Below, one piece after another: positions 52,425 to 62,467 of a stretch of 64,000 nucleotides of DNA. Every line of letters begins with the position of its first letter. Within the stretch, counting starts at the first letter, position 1. Source of the stretch: JAGQRJ01 sp041402045 (lineage in GTDB: Bacteria; Planctomycetota; J058); assembly GCA_041402045.1 (NCBI GenBank), contig JAWKSZ010000035.1:13340-77339 (forward strand), given 5' to 3'. Made by a program: the position numbers and the translations under genes. The notes under the pieces were generated by a model. It was not told the origin of the DNA, did not search any database, and saw only the letters and a program-made list of their open reading frames with translations.

Positions 52425-53393
52425 ATGCGTCGTGTCGTGCTCGTCCTGGCCCTGGCGGTCGGTGCGCTGGGGGCCCTCCCCGCGCTGCAGGCGCAGGAGC
52501 CGGCTTCGTCGTCCGTCCTCGCCCGCGGCGCGCAGGGCGAGGAGGTGCTCGGGCTCCAGCGTCGCCTGAGCGCGCTCGGCTACACGCCTCGTTCCCGACG
52601 GAGCGTTCGGGGCCGAGACCGAGGGCGCCGTGCGCGCCTTTCAGCGCGCCCAGGGGCTGAGCGTCGACGGAAAGGTGGGTCCCGCCACCCGGCGCGGCTG
52701 GCGCGCCCAGGCGGCGGCGCCGGCGGACTGGCCCCTGCGTTGGAGCGCTCGCCGGACCCCTCCGGTCCCCGGGCCCGCGCGCAGGCCGCGCGCGCTGCGG
52801 GGCGCCGAACCCTGGTCGTCGCCTTCGAGGGGCTGTGGAGCTACCGCGGGAGCTACACCCGCGCGCTCTTGCGTTATCAGGACCGGCGGCGGCGCGGAGC
52901 GGCCGCCCGCCCCCCGACGGCGCCGCCGCTCTCGAGCTACGTGAGTCAGCGGCTGATCGCCCCCCTCTTGGCGGAGGGAGGGCCCGACGTCGCGCTGTTC
53001 AGCGAGACGTCGGAGACGGCAGACGCCTCCGAGGCCCTCGATACGGTCCTCGCCTGGCGTCAGGTCCTGGGCTCCGAGCTGCGCCTGGTCGTGGTCGGGC
53101 ACAGCTTCGGCGGGCTGGCCGCGCTGCGCCTGGCCCGGAAGCTGGGGGCGCGCGGGGTCGAGGTCCAGCACCTGCTGACCCTCGACCCCCGGGCGCCGAC
53201 CGCCGCCGGGTATCGCGAGTTCGTGACGCCCTCCGGCGTGCGCGAGCACCACACCTACTACCAGCGCGGCTGGTGGCTCCCCGGGCGGCCGATCGAGGGC
53301 TCGCAGAACCACCGCCTGCAGGGGGTCGGCCACACCGCGGTCCCGGGCGCGCCGGAGGTCCGCGCGCGCTTCCAGGCCATGCTCGGCGACTAG
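52425..53393 (+). pseudogene. Secreted peptidoglycan-binding alpha/beta hydrolase, with two frameshifts
   Basis: A signal peptide (MRRVVLVLALAVGALGALP) is followed by a peptidoglycan-binding domain split across frames. LARGAQGEEVLGLQRRLSALGYTP is in frame 1; then VPDGAFGAETEGAVRAFQRAQGLSVDGKVGP is in another frame. After about 52,740 frame 1 returns with RTLVVAFEGLWSYRGSY and a lipase-like core, VVVGHSFGGLAALRLARK, whose GHSFGG holds the nucleophile Ser. Two indels near 52,585 and 52,740 cancel. The current frame still reads through, so a protein of 322 residues with a scrambled PG domain could be made. Assembly error is equally possible. Confidence 0.6.
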
Positions 53394-54088
53394 CTCGGCT
53401 TCCGCGCCAGGAGGCAGAGGTTGATCATGAGCCAGCGCGCGCGCTGCAGGCGGCGGTCGCACCAGCGCGAGAGCCCGTGCAGCGGGAGCTGGAACGGGAA
53501 CAGGTGCAGGCCCTGCTTGCGCACGACCTCGAGCCCCGCCTGGCGCAGGGTGCGCTCGAGCCCCCACCAGGTGCTGAACTCCTCGTAGCCGTCGAAGGGG
53601 CGCAGGCGGAGCTTGGTGGCGAGCTTGACCACCGGGCTCCAGAGCAGGTTCGGCGTGCTCAGCGAGAGGTAGCCCCCGGGGCGGAGCACCTCGGCCATTT
53701 GGGCCACCGCCCGCGCGGGGGCCGGAGTGTGCTCGATACACTCCGAGGAGACGATCAGGTCGAAGCGCTCGCGGCCGAAGGTCGCGGTCAGCTCGAGCAC
53801 GTCGGCGACCTGCCCGGCGCAGCCCACCCGCGCGACCGTCTTCTCCACCAGCTTCGGGCCCAGGTCGCAGGCGGTGAGTCGCGCGCCGCGCTGCATGAGC
53901 CGCTGGCTGAAGGCGCCGAAGCCGCAGCCCACGTCGAGGGTCTCGCGGTCGACGACCATGGCGTCGTCGAGGAACGCGTCGACGAGGACCTCGACCCGGC
54001 GCGCGGTGTCGTAGGCCGAGGCCGCGCGCTCGAAGGCGTCGCCCAGGTCCTCGTGGCAGTACTCGCCGGGGCTGATCTCGCGGGTCAC
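53390..54088 (-). CDS. Class I SAM methyltransferase, UbiG/Methyltransf_11-like
   Basis: The 232-residue protein has TLDVGCGFGAFSQRLMQRG (glycine loop), LTACDLGPKLVEK (acidic end of strand 2), FDLIVSSECIEHTP (motif post-I) and VLRPGGYLSLSTPN. This is the standard set for small-molecule O/N/C-methyltransferases. A C-terminal basic, hydrophobic part (LHGLSRWCDRRLQRARWLMINLCLL) may contact membranes. The GTG start is supported by the start of conserved sequence. It is divergent from the glycosyltransferase and may act on glycan or lipid intermediates. Confidence 0.82.
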   Translation of the reverse strand: MTREISPGEYCHEDLGDAFERAASAYDTARRVEVLVDAFLDDAMVVDRETLDVGCGFGAFSQRLMQRGARLTACDLGPKLVEKTVARVGCAGQVADVLELTATFGRERFDLIVSSECIEHTPAPARAVAQMAEVLRPGGYLSLSTPNLLWSPVVKLATKLRLRPFDGYEEFSTWWGLERTLRQAGLEVVRKQGLHLFPFQLPLHGLSRWCDRRLQRARWLMINLCLLARKPS

Positions 54089-54134
54089 GTCGCGAGTGTC
54101 CCACGCCCGGAGGTGCGGCGGGCGCCGAGTGCGC

Positions 54135-54140
54135 TACCCT
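54135..54140 (+). promoter_or_regulatory. Candidate -10 hexamer TACCCT
   Basis: It lies 17 nt before the GTG of the glycosyltransferase gene, with GAGGA between them. Confidence 0.3.
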
Positions 54141-54157
54141 CGGCGCGTGAGGACCCC

Positions 54158-54913
54158 GTGACCGACGCCGTGCCCCAGCTCTCGGTGGTGATCCCCGCCT
54201 TCAACGAGGTCGACGGGGTGGAGCACCTGGCCGCGACCCTGGAGCGCCTGGAGCGCGCCCTCGCCGAGCGCGGGACCTCGGCGGAGTACCTGATCGTGGA
54301 CGACGCCAGCCGCGACGGGACCGGCGCCCGGCTGCGGGAGGTGTTCGCGGCGCACCCCCGGGTCGTGCTGCTCGAGCACGCCCAGAACCAGGGCTTCGGC
54401 GGCGCCTTCCGCACCGGCGCCCACGCCGCGCGGGCGCCCTTGATCGCCTGCTACGACTTCGACTGCACCTACCCCGTCGAGGACGTGCTGCGGCTGCTGG
54501 ACGCCCTCGAGGCCCACGGGGCCGACGTGGCCACCGCCTCGCCGTTCCAGCCCGGGGGCGAGGTGCAGGGGGTCTCGCCGGCGCGGCTCCTGCAGAGCAA
54601 GGCCGCCTCGGCGCTCTACCGGGTGACCCTCGGGCGCAGCGCGCGGGGGATCCACACCTTCAGCTGCGCGTTCCGGGTCTACCGCCGGGAGGTCCTGCTC
54701 GGGCTGCCCCCCTGGTCCGATCGCTTCCTCGCCGCGGCCGAGATCCTCGCCCACTGCGTGCTCCAGGGACGGCGGGTGGTCGAGATCCCCAGCGTGCTCA
54801 GCCAGCGCCAGTTCGGCGAGTCCAAGCTGCGCCGGCTGCCGACGACCCTCGCGCACCTGCGCATGCTGGGCTGGCTCGGCGTCGGTCGGCTGCGGCGCAA
54901 GCTCCTCCGCTAG
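54158..54913 (+). CDS. Family 2 glycosyltransferase
   Basis: The 251-residue protein shows the GT-A nucleotide-sugar core: LSVVIPAFNEVDGVE, YLIVDDASRDGT, LLEHAQNQGFGGAFRTGA and CYDFDCTYPVEDV, whose DFD takes the place of DxD. IHTFSCAFRVYRREVL and SVLSQRQFGESKLRRL match dolichol-phosphate-mannose-synthase-like members, which often lack C-terminal helices, as here. It should transfer a sugar from a nucleotide donor to a lipid carrier. The GTG start has GAGGA at -5. The following asparagine synthase and membrane glycosyltransferase suggest surface polysaccharide or glycoprotein work. Confidence 0.88.
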   Translation: MTDAVPQLSVVIPAFNEVDGVEHLAATLERLERALAERGTSAEYLIVDDASRDGTGARLREVFAAHPRVVLLEHAQNQGFGGAFRTGAHAARAPLIACYDFDCTYPVEDVLRLLDALEAHGADVATASPFQPGGEVQGVSPARLLQSKAASALYRVTLGRSARGIHTFSCAFRVYRREVLLGLPPWSDRFLAAAEILAHCVLQGRRVVEIPSVLSQRQFGESKLRRLPTTLAHLRMLGWLGVGRLRRKLLR

Positions 54914-54943
54914 GCTGGCTTGCGGCGCTGCTGCGCCCTGGCG

Positions 54944-54949
54944 TATCGT
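54944..54949 (+). promoter_or_regulatory. Candidate -10 hexamer TATCGT, near-leaderless
   Basis: It ends 7 nt before the GTG of the asparagine synthase gene; GGAG overlaps the spacer. Confidence 0.35.
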
Positions 54950-54956
54950 CGGAGCT

Positions 54957-56873
54957 GTGTGCGGACTGTGCGGCGTCGTGTATGCGGATCCGGAGCGCCC
55001 CGTCGACCCCGCGGTCCTCGAGCGCATGGCCCGCTCCCTGCGGCACCGCGGCCCCGACGGTGAGGGGGTCCACCGCGCGGGCGGGGTCGGGCTCGGCCAC
55101 CAGCGCCTGAGCGTGATCGACCTCTCGGAGCGCGCGGCGCAGCCCATGACCAACGGGCGCGGGCTGTGGATCGTCTACAACGGCGAGATCTACAACTACC
55201 TCGAGCTGCGCCAGTTCCTCGCCGGGCGCGGCTACCGCTTCCAGAGCAGCTCCGACACCGAGGTCCTGCTCCTGCTCTACGAGGAGCTGGGGCCGGCGTG
55301 CCTCGAGCGCCTGAACGGCATGTTCGCCTGCGCGATCTGGGACGAGGGCGCGCGCGAGCTGTTCCTCGCGCGGGACCGGCTGGGGGTCAAGCCGCTCTAC
55401 TACACCCACGACGCCGAGCGCTTCGCCTTCGCCTCGGAGATCAAGGCGCTGTTCCACGGGGGGATCCTGGCGCCGGAGCGCGACCCCGAGGGCCTCGCCG
55501 ACTACCTCACGTTCCAGTGGTGCCTCGGCGAGCGCACGCTGTTCAAGGGGGTCCAGAGCCTGGAGCCGGGCACCTGGCTCCGCCTGCGTCAGGACGGCCT
55601 GGTGCTCTCCCGGCAGCGCTACTGGGCACCCGAGTTCCAGGTCGAGGCGGGGCGCGACGAGAGCTACTTCGAGCACCACCTGCTGCGGCTGCTCGAGGAC
55701 GCCGTGCGCCTGCAGATCCGCTCCGACGTGCCCCTCGGCGCGCACCTCTCGGGAGGGCTGGACTCGTCGACGGTGGCCACGCTGGCGGCCTCGATGTACG
55801 GCGGGCTCCCGCTGGCGACCTTCGCCGGCGGGTTCCGCGACCCCCCGGGCTACGACGAGACCGAGCACGCCCGCGCGGTGGCCGACGCGATCTCGAGCGA
55901 GCACCTCGAGGTGTTCCCCGGCCCCGAGGACTTCGTCGACGTCATGCCGCGCCTGATCTACGCGCTCGACGAGCCCCTGGCCGGCCCCGGGGTGTTCCCG
56001 CAGTACTGCGTCTCCCGGGCGGCGGCGCGCCAGGTCAAGGTCGTGCTCACCGGTCACGGCGGGGACGAGGTCTTCGGCGGCTACGCGCGCTACCTCGTGC
56101 TCTACCTCGAGCACAGCCTCAAGGGCGCGATCGAGGGCACCCACGAGGCGGCCGAGTTCGTGGTCTCGCTGGAGTCGATCGTCCCCAACCTGGCGCAGCT
56201 CCAGGGCTACGAGCCCTTGCTCCAGAGCCTGTGGCGCGACGGGCTGTTCGCCCCGGAGGAGGCGCGCTACTTCCGCCTGATCGACCGCAGCCAGGGGATC
56301 GCGCCCTACCTCGCGGACCCCGCGCTGCTCGCCCCCGGGGGCTACTCGCCCTTCGAGGCCTTCTGCGAGGTCTACCGCGCGCCGCGCCACGGCGCGCTGA
56401 TCAACCGCATGACCTGGTTCGACATGCGCACGCTGCTCCGCGCGCTGCTCCAGGTCGAGGACCGGGTCGACATGGCCTGCTCGTTGGAGGGGCGGGTGCC
56501 GCTCCTCGACCACCGCCTGGTCGAGCTCGCCGCGCGCATGCCCCCCAAGGTCAAGTTCGCCGGAGGGCGCGCGAAGCACGTGCTGCGCCGGGCGACGCGC
56601 AACCTGCTGCCGCCGAGCGTGCACGCCCGCGTCGACAAAATGGGGTTCCCGGTGCCGCTCAGCGAGTGGGCGCGCGGGGGGCCGGTCCGCGACTTCCTGA
56701 ACGACGTGCTCCTCGGCCCCGAGGCGCGGCAGCGCGGGCTCTACGACCCCGACCGGCTCGCGCCGCTGCTCGGGGGCGAGCAGCCCTACGGGCGCGGGGT
56801 GTGGGGCCTGCTCTGCCTCGAGCTCTGGCAGCGCGCCTTCTTCGACGGCGCGCTCCCCACGAGCGTGCAGTGA
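54957..56873 (+). CDS. asnB: Asparagine synthase (glutamine-hydrolysing)
   Basis: The 638-residue enzyme begins MCGLCG, so Cys2 is the nucleophile of its class-II glutaminase domain (about 1-210). RHRGPDGEG, YNGEIYNYLELR and SSDTEVLLLLYEE complete that half. The synthetase half has the PPi loop HLSGGLDSSTVATL near residue 262 and TGHGGDEVFGGY. It uses glutamine, ATP and aspartate or a related acid. Copies beside glycosyltransferases often amidate sugar or peptide carboxyls of exopolysaccharide rather than make free asparagine. It overlaps the next gene by 4 nt. The GTG start is fixed by Cys2. Confidence 0.95.
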   Translation: MCGLCGVVYADPERPVDPAVLERMARSLRHRGPDGEGVHRAGGVGLGHQRLSVIDLSERAAQPMTNGRGLWIVYNGEIYNYLELRQFLAGRGYRFQSSSDTEVLLLLYEELGPACLERLNGMFACAIWDEGARELFLARDRLGVKPLYYTHDAERFAFASEIKALFHGGILAPERDPEGLADYLTFQWCLGERTLFKGVQSLEPGTWLRLRQDGLVLSRQRYWAPEFQVEAGRDESYFEHHLLRLLEDAVRLQIRSDVPLGAHLSGGLDSSTVATLAASMYGGLPLATFAGGFRDPPGYDETEHARAVADAISSEHLEVFPGPEDFVDVMPRLIYALDEPLAGPGVFPQYCVSRAAARQVKVVLTGHGGDEVFGGYARYLVLYLEHSLKGAIEGTHEAAEFVVSLESIVPNLAQLQGYEPLLQSLWRDGLFAPEEARYFRLIDRSQGIAPYLADPALLAPGGYSPFEAFCEVYRAPRHGALINRMTWFDMRTLLRALLQVEDRVDMACSLEGRVPLLDHRLVELAARMPPKVKFAGGRAKHVLRRATRNLLPPSVHARVDKMGFPVPLSEWARGGPVRDFLNDVLLGPEARQRGLYDPDRLAPLLGGEQPYGRGVWGLLCLELWQRAFFDGALPTSVQ

Positions 56874-58576
56874 GCCCCTGGCGGCCGCCGCCCGAGCTGC
56901 GGCGGGCGTTCTGGGGCGTGCTGCTCCTGGGCCTGGTGCTGCGCCTGGTCCTCGCCGCCGAGGTGGTGGGGCGCGGGACGGGGTTCGACTTCGCGCACCC
57001 CCTGGACACCTGGCTCTACCCGGCCAAGGCGCGCCTGATCCTCGAGGAGGGGGACTACGGCCTGGCCCGGGTGCCCGACGCGCTGTTCCGCGGCGCGACC
57101 ACCGGCGTCCCCGGGTTCTTCAACACCCCCGAGGGGCGCGCGCGCTTCCTGCGCGCGGGAGAGCGCCCGCTGGTCGACGCCCCGGGCTACCCCTACCTCG
57201 TGGCCGCGTCCTGGCGCCTGACCGGGTCCCACGATCCGCTGCGGGTGCTGCAGGTCCTCGCGACCCTCGCTACGGCGTACCTGACCTTCGTGCTCGCGCG
57301 GCTCCTGGGGCTCTCGGGCAGGGTCGCGATCGGGGCCATGGCTCTGGTCACGCTGCACACCGCGACGGTGTTCTACGCCGCGTTCCTGCTCAAGCCGACG
57401 CTGATCACCCTCGAGCTCCTGGCGGTGTGCCTGGCGCTGGCCTGCTACACGAGGCGGCCCGGCCTGCGGCCCGCCCTCGCGCTGGGGGCCGCGCTGGGGG
57501 CGATCCACCTGACCAAGGGGATCGTGCCCCTGGCCCTGCCCTTCCTCGGGCTGGGGCTCCTCTGGGCCCCGGCGAGCTGGCGCGCGCGCGCGGGGCACGC
57601 CGCGGCCTTCGTCGCCGCGTTCCTCCTGGTGTGCGCGCCCCTGATCCTGCGCGGGCTGACCCACGGCACGGGGCTCCTGCACAACGGGCAGTCGACCTAC
57701 CTGCTGTTCGTGTGCAACTACACCGGCGCGGACGGGCTGCACCTCGTGCAGCCGCCGGTGGCCTACGTCATGGAGCGGATCGAGGGGCGCACCTCGGCGC
57801 TCCAGGTGTTGGGGGCGGCGATCGACAGCCACCCGTCGTTCTGGCACTTCCTCGGGCTCCTGCTGCGCAAGCTCCAGGGCTTCTGCAGCGGCTACGAGGC
57901 CTGGAACAACCTGGAGCTCGGCCGCGACCGCTGGCTGCTGAGCTCGCTCCGCGGGTTCCCCCTCGGGTCGTGGTTCCTGATCCCCTGCGGGCTCCTAGGG
58001 GTGCCCTTCGCCCTCGCCCGGGGCAAGCGCCTGCTCCCGCTGTGGACCGGGCTGGGGGTCGTGTTCGTGTCCTGCATGGCCTCCTTCGTGTTCGCGCGCT
58101 ACCGCCTGCCCGCCGTGCCCTACGTGGCGATCCTCGCGGCCCTGGCGCTGGCCCGGCTGCGCGGACGGAGGCTCGTGCCCGGCGCGCTCCTGCTCGCGCT
58201 CCTGATCGGGCTCTGCTCGCCCACCGCGCTCGAGCTCACCCGCCACGGCGACGGCCCGGCGATCCGCGGGTCGTGGAGCGAGCACGAGGCGACCCGCGCC
58301 CTCGCCGTGCGCTACGCCCCAGGGCCGAACCGCGCGCTGACCGCCGCGCTCCTCGCCCGCGCGGCGCGCACGCACCCAGCGTTGGAGCACGACCCCGCGC
58401 GCTTGAGCCGCGAGGCCCTGGTCGACGCCCTGGAGCTCCACGTCGAGGCCTACCGCGCCTGCCGCGCGGCCGGGGACGAGGCCGCCGCGCAGGCCGTGCT
58501 CGCGAGCGTGGCGCCCCTGGACCCGAGCGGCGAGCTGCGCCGACGGCTCGCGGCGGAGCCCGCGGGCGGTCGCTAG
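56870..58576 (+). CDS. Membrane glycosyltransferase, ArnT/PMT-like (GT-C fold)
   Basis: The 568-residue protein begins with a membrane helix (FWGVLLLGLVLRLVLAAEVV). A first periplasmic loop with DAPGYPYLVAASWRLTG follows, and then many helices (about 10-12). The PGYP feature is that of GT-C enzymes that use lipid-linked sugars. A soluble C-terminal tail with two helices (LVDALELHVEAYRACRAAGDE) may be TPR-like. It starts with GTG in a GTGA overlap with asnB, so the three genes from the glycosyltransferase onward are one unit. The acidic residue usually paired with the first loop (about residue 44) is D in LDTWLYP. Confidence 0.8.
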   Translation: MSPWRPPPELRRAFWGVLLLGLVLRLVLAAEVVGRGTGFDFAHPLDTWLYPAKARLILEEGDYGLARVPDALFRGATTGVPGFFNTPEGRARFLRAGERPLVDAPGYPYLVAASWRLTGSHDPLRVLQVLATLATAYLTFVLARLLGLSGRVAIGAMALVTLHTATVFYAAFLLKPTLITLELLAVCLALACYTRRPGLRPALALGAALGAIHLTKGIVPLALPFLGLGLLWAPASWRARAGHAAAFVAAFLLVCAPLILRGLTHGTGLLHNGQSTYLLFVCNYTGADGLHLVQPPVAYVMERIEGRTSALQVLGAAIDSHPSFWHFLGLLLRKLQGFCSGYEAWNNLELGRDRWLLSSLRGFPLGSWFLIPCGLLGVPFALARGKRLLPLWTGLGVVFVSCMASFVFARYRLPAVPYVAILAALALARLRGRRLVPGALLLALLIGLCSPTALELTRHGDGPAIRGSWSEHEATRALAVRYAPGPNRALTAALLARAARTHPALEHDPARLSREALVDALELHVEAYRACRAAGDEAAAQAVLASVAPLDPSGELRRRLAAEPAGGR

Positions 58577-58756
58577 CCGGCCCGAGGGCGCGTGGTCCGA
58601 TCTCGTCCGACGTCGAGTCCGTTGGGTGCGGCCTCACACAAGCCTAGCGCGCCCCGTCGTGGCCGCCGGAAATTCGTCACCTAACTCGCGTGACAGGCGC
58701 AGGTAAGCTCGGGGTCCGGGGAGGACTTGCACCCACTCCCCGCCCAGGACTCCCCC

Positions 58757-60579
58757 ATGTTGCTCACCCTGCGCAGACTCTGGCGCACCCTCGCCGGTGA
58801 ACGCTTGCGCTACGGCGGCGCGATCCTCGCGCTGATCGCCGCCTCGTGCTTCCTCTACGCCGCGCCCCTCGTGCCCCAGGCCGTGCTCGACGGCGTGCTC
58901 GCCGAGGACCCGGCCCAGGCCTCGGCCTTCACCCAGGGGCTGGTCGGGCTGCTCGGCGGCGCCGAGTTCTTGGGCGAGCGGCTGTGGTTACCGGGGCTCC
59001 TGTTCCTCGGGCTGAGCGCGCTCGCCGGCGGGTTCACCTACCTGCGCACGCGCCTCGCCGCCGACGCCAGCCAGTCGATCGTGCGCCGGATCCGGGACGA
59101 GGTCTACGATCACCTCCAGCACCTGCCCGCGCGCTACCTCGACCGGGCGGACACCGGCGACCTCGTGCAGCGCTGCACCAGCGACGTCGAGACCCTGCGC
59201 CAATTCCTCGCCAGCCAGGTCGTCGAGATCGGGCGCGCGCTGATCATGCTCCTGATCCCGATCCCGCTCATGCTCGCCGTCGACGTGCGCATGACCGTGG
59301 CGTCCTTGCTCCTGATCCCGGCGATCGTGATCTTCAGCTTCGTCTACTTCGGGCGGCTCAAGTCCACGTTCCTCGAGGCCGACGAGGCCGAGGGGCGCAT
59401 GACCACGCGGATCCAGGAGAACCTGACCGGGATCCGGGTGGTGCGGGCGTTCAATCGCCAGGCCCACGAGCGCGCGCTGTTCGCGCAGGTCAACGGGGAG
59501 CACCGCGAGCTGGACTACCGGCTCTACGTGCTCCTCGCGCGCTTCTGGGCGCTCTCGGACCTCCTGTGCTTCACCCAGAAGGGGCTCGTGGTCGGGGTCG
59601 GCGTGGTCCTGATCCTCCAGGGGAGCCTCGAGGTCGGCGCGTTCTTCTACTTCCTGACCGCGGTCAACCTGTTCATGTGGCCGGTGCGCCACATGGGGCG
59701 GATCCTGACCGACCTCGGCAAGGCCGTGGTCGCCCTCGAGCGCCTGGACGAGATCCTGCACGAGCCGCTGGAGCAGGACCCTCAGCCCAGCGGGGTCGAG
59801 GCCCTCGTCGGTCGGCTCGAGGTCTCGGGGCTGAGCTTCGCCCACGGCGAGCAGCAGGTGCTCTCGGACGTGAGCTTCGCGCTCGAGCCCGGCGAGACCC
59901 TGGCGATCCTCGGGCCGTCGGGCAGCGGCAAGACCACGCTCGTGAACCTGCTGCTGCGGCTCTACGACTACGCCCAGGGCTCGATCCGCTTCGGCGGGCA
60001 CGAGCTGCGGGACCTCGAGCGCAAGCTCGTGCGCCGGCAGATCGCGGTCGTGCTCCAGGAGCCCTTCCTCTACTCGAAGCCCTGGGCGAGAACCTGCGCC
60101 TGGGCGCGCCGGGGTCGAGCGAGGCCGAGCTCCTGGCGGCGACCCGGGCCGCGTGCATTCACCGCACGATCGAGGGCTTCGCCGAGGGCTACGAGACCCG
60201 GGTCGGCGAGCGCGGGGTCACGCTCTCGGGCGGCCAGCGCCAGCGCGTGGCCCTGGCCCGGGCGCTGTTGCAGCGTCCGGCGCTCCTGATCCTCGACGAC
60301 TCCCTGAGCGCGGTGGACCCCGACACCGAGGCCTCGATCCTCGAGGCCCTCGCCGCGCGGACCCAGGAGCAGAGCGCGATCGTGATCGCGCACCGGGTCT
60401 CGACGGTGCGCCACGCCGACAAGGTGCTGGTGCTGAACGAGGGGCGGATCGTGGAAGCCGGGACACCCGAGGAGCTCCTCGGCGTCGACGGTCCGTTCCG
60501 CCGGCTGTGGGAGGCGCAGACCTCGCTCAGCGAGGACCCAGAGCCGGCGCTGGCCGGCAGCGAGCGGGAGGACGCGTGA
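58757..60579 (+). pseudogene. ABC exporter half 1 (membrane + ATPase), frameshift near 60,085
   Basis: The N-part is a six-helix exporter domain (EVYDHLQHLPARYLDRADTGDLVQR, IRVVRAFNRQAHERAL) and then the ATPase domain with Walker A GPSGSGKTTL. The frame breaks after EPFLYSK; one missing base in AAG(G)CCCTGGGCGAG restores ALGENLRLGAPG in the next frame. This continues with LSGGQRQRVALARAL, LLILDDSLSAVD and the switch His of IAHRVST to a stop at 60579. Asp replaces the catalytic Glu after Walker B, as in the weak half of heterodimeric exporters. The ATG at 58757 has AGGA upstream; a TTG at 58727 is the alternative. True loss or assembly error are both possible. Confidence 0.8.
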
Positions 60580-62435
60580 GCGCGGCCGTGACCTACGACG
60601 AAGACGATCGCTACAAGGGCCACCTGGAGTGGGGGCTGTGGGCGCGGCTGGTGCGCCACGCCCGGCCCTACCGCCGCCCGCTCTCGGTGCTGGCGGGGGC
60701 CGGGCTGTTCGTGGCCGCGGTCGACGTGAGCTTCCCCGTGCTCACCGGGCGCCTGATCGACGCGGCCCTGGCCGGCGACCCTCAGGGCATGCTCTGGGTC
60801 TACGGCCTGGCCTACGTCGTCGCGTTCTGCCTGCTCGCGCTCTGTATCTGGACGTTCATTCGCTGCGCGGGGCAGGCCTCGACCGGCGTGGCCTACGACC
60901 TGCGCACCCAGGGCTTCGCCCGGCTGCAGGAGCTGCCCTTCGCCTACTTCGACCAGCGCCCGGTGGGCTGGCTCGTCACCCGGCTCACGTCCGACTGCCA
61001 CAAGCTGTCCTCGCTCCTGCCCTGGTTCCTGCTCGACTTCGTGTGGGGCAGCGCGCTGGTCGTGGGGATCGCCCTGGCCATGCTCGCCCTCGACTGGCGG
61101 CTGGGGCTGGTGGTGCTCGTGATCGTGCCCCCGCTCACGCTCCTGAGCTGGGCCTTCCAGAAGAAGCTCCTCGAGAGCTCGCGGCTCGTGCGCCGCTCCG
61201 CGGCGATCCTCACCGCGAGCTACAACGAGGCGCTCATGGGCGTGCGCACGACCAAGGCCCTGGTGCGTGAGGGCGGGAACCTGGGCGAGTTCCAGGTCGA
61301 GTCGACCCGGATGTACGAGCGCTCCATGACCAACGCGCTGCAGTCGGCGGTCTACCTGCCCTGCGTCATGACCCTCGGCGCGCTGGGGGTCGGGCTCGCG
61401 CTGTGGCGGGGCGGGATCTTCGTCGGCCACGAGCAGCTCTCGCTGGGGACCCTGGTCGCGTTCATGCAGTTCGCGGCGCTGTTCACCATGCCGATCCAGG
61501 AGCTCGCCGAGCGCTTCAGCCAGCTCCAGTCCGCCCAGGCCGCCGCCGAGCGGGTCCAGGGCCTGCTCGACACGGTGCCCGCGATCCGGGACTCGGACGC
61601 CGTGCGCGCCAAGCTCGCGGCCTGGGAGGGGCGCGCGCGCCCTGAAGGCGTGGCCCCCGACGGCGGCGACGCGCGGATCGAGCGCCTCGAGTTCGTGGGC
61701 GTCGACTTCGCCTACGTCCCGAGCGAGCCCGTGCTCCAGGGCTTCGAGCTCGAGGTCGAGGCCGGGCAGACGATCGCGCTCGTGGGCGCGACCGGCGGCG
61801 GCAAGTCCACGATCGCGAGCCTGCTGGCGCGGTTCTACGAGCCCACCGCCGGCGAGATCCGGATCAACGGGGTCGACTACCGCGAGCGCAGCCTGGAGTG
61901 GCTGCAGCAGAACCTCTCGGTCGTGCTCCAGGTCCCGCACCTGTTCTCGGGCACGGTGCGCGAGGCGATCCGCTACGGGCGCCTCGAGGCCACCGACGCC
62001 GAGGTCGAGGAGGCCGCGCGGCTCGTGGGCGCGGACGCGTTCATTCGCGGCCTGCCCGAGGGCTACGAGGCCCAGGTGGGCGAGGGCGGGAGCCGGCTCT
62101 CGACGGGCCAGCGCCAGCTCGTGGCCCTGGCCCGGGCGATCCTGGCCGACCCCCAGGTGTTCGTGCTCGACGAGGCCACCTCCTCGATCGACACCGAGAC
62201 CGAGCGCCTGCTCCAGGCCGCCGTCGACCGCGTGCTCGAGGGGCGGATCGCGTTCGTGATCGCGCACCGGCTGTCCACGATCAAGACCGCGGACCGGATC
62301 CTGGTGATCGACAAGGGCCGGATCGTCGAGAGCGGGACCCACCTCGAGCTCCTCGCTCAGGACGGGCGCTACGCCGAGCTCTACCGGGGCAAGCTCGCCA
62401 AGGGCGAAGCCGAGCGCCTCGCCCGCCGGGGGTAG
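60576..62435 (+). CDS. ABC exporter half 2 (membrane + ATPase)
   Basis: The 619-residue half-transporter has six helices followed by an ATPase with Walker A GATGGGKSTI, Q-loop VVLQVPHLFSG, signature LSTGQRQLVALARA (Thr in place of Gly) and Walker B FVLDEATSSID with the catalytic Glu. The switch is IAHRLST. The pair therefore has one full and one degenerate ATP site, which is normal for heterodimeric multidrug or lipid exporters. The GTG start lies in a GTGA overlap with half 1. Substrate unknown. Confidence 0.92.
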   Translation: MSAAVTYDEDDRYKGHLEWGLWARLVRHARPYRRPLSVLAGAGLFVAAVDVSFPVLTGRLIDAALAGDPQGMLWVYGLAYVVAFCLLALCIWTFIRCAGQASTGVAYDLRTQGFARLQELPFAYFDQRPVGWLVTRLTSDCHKLSSLLPWFLLDFVWGSALVVGIALAMLALDWRLGLVVLVIVPPLTLLSWAFQKKLLESSRLVRRSAAILTASYNEALMGVRTTKALVREGGNLGEFQVESTRMYERSMTNALQSAVYLPCVMTLGALGVGLALWRGGIFVGHEQLSLGTLVAFMQFAALFTMPIQELAERFSQLQSAQAAAERVQGLLDTVPAIRDSDAVRAKLAAWEGRARPEGVAPDGGDARIERLEFVGVDFAYVPSEPVLQGFELEVEAGQTIALVGATGGGKSTIASLLARFYEPTAGEIRINGVDYRERSLEWLQQNLSVVLQVPHLFSGTVREAIRYGRLEATDAEVEEAARLVGADAFIRGLPEGYEAQVGEGGSRLSTGQRQLVALARAILADPQVFVLDEATSSIDTETERLLQAAVDRVLEGRIAFVIAHRLSTIKTADRILVIDKGRIVESGTHLELLAQDGRYAELYRGKLAKGEAERLARRG

Positions 62436-62467
62436 GCGGGCGGCGCAGCTCGCTTCGAGAGAAGATC

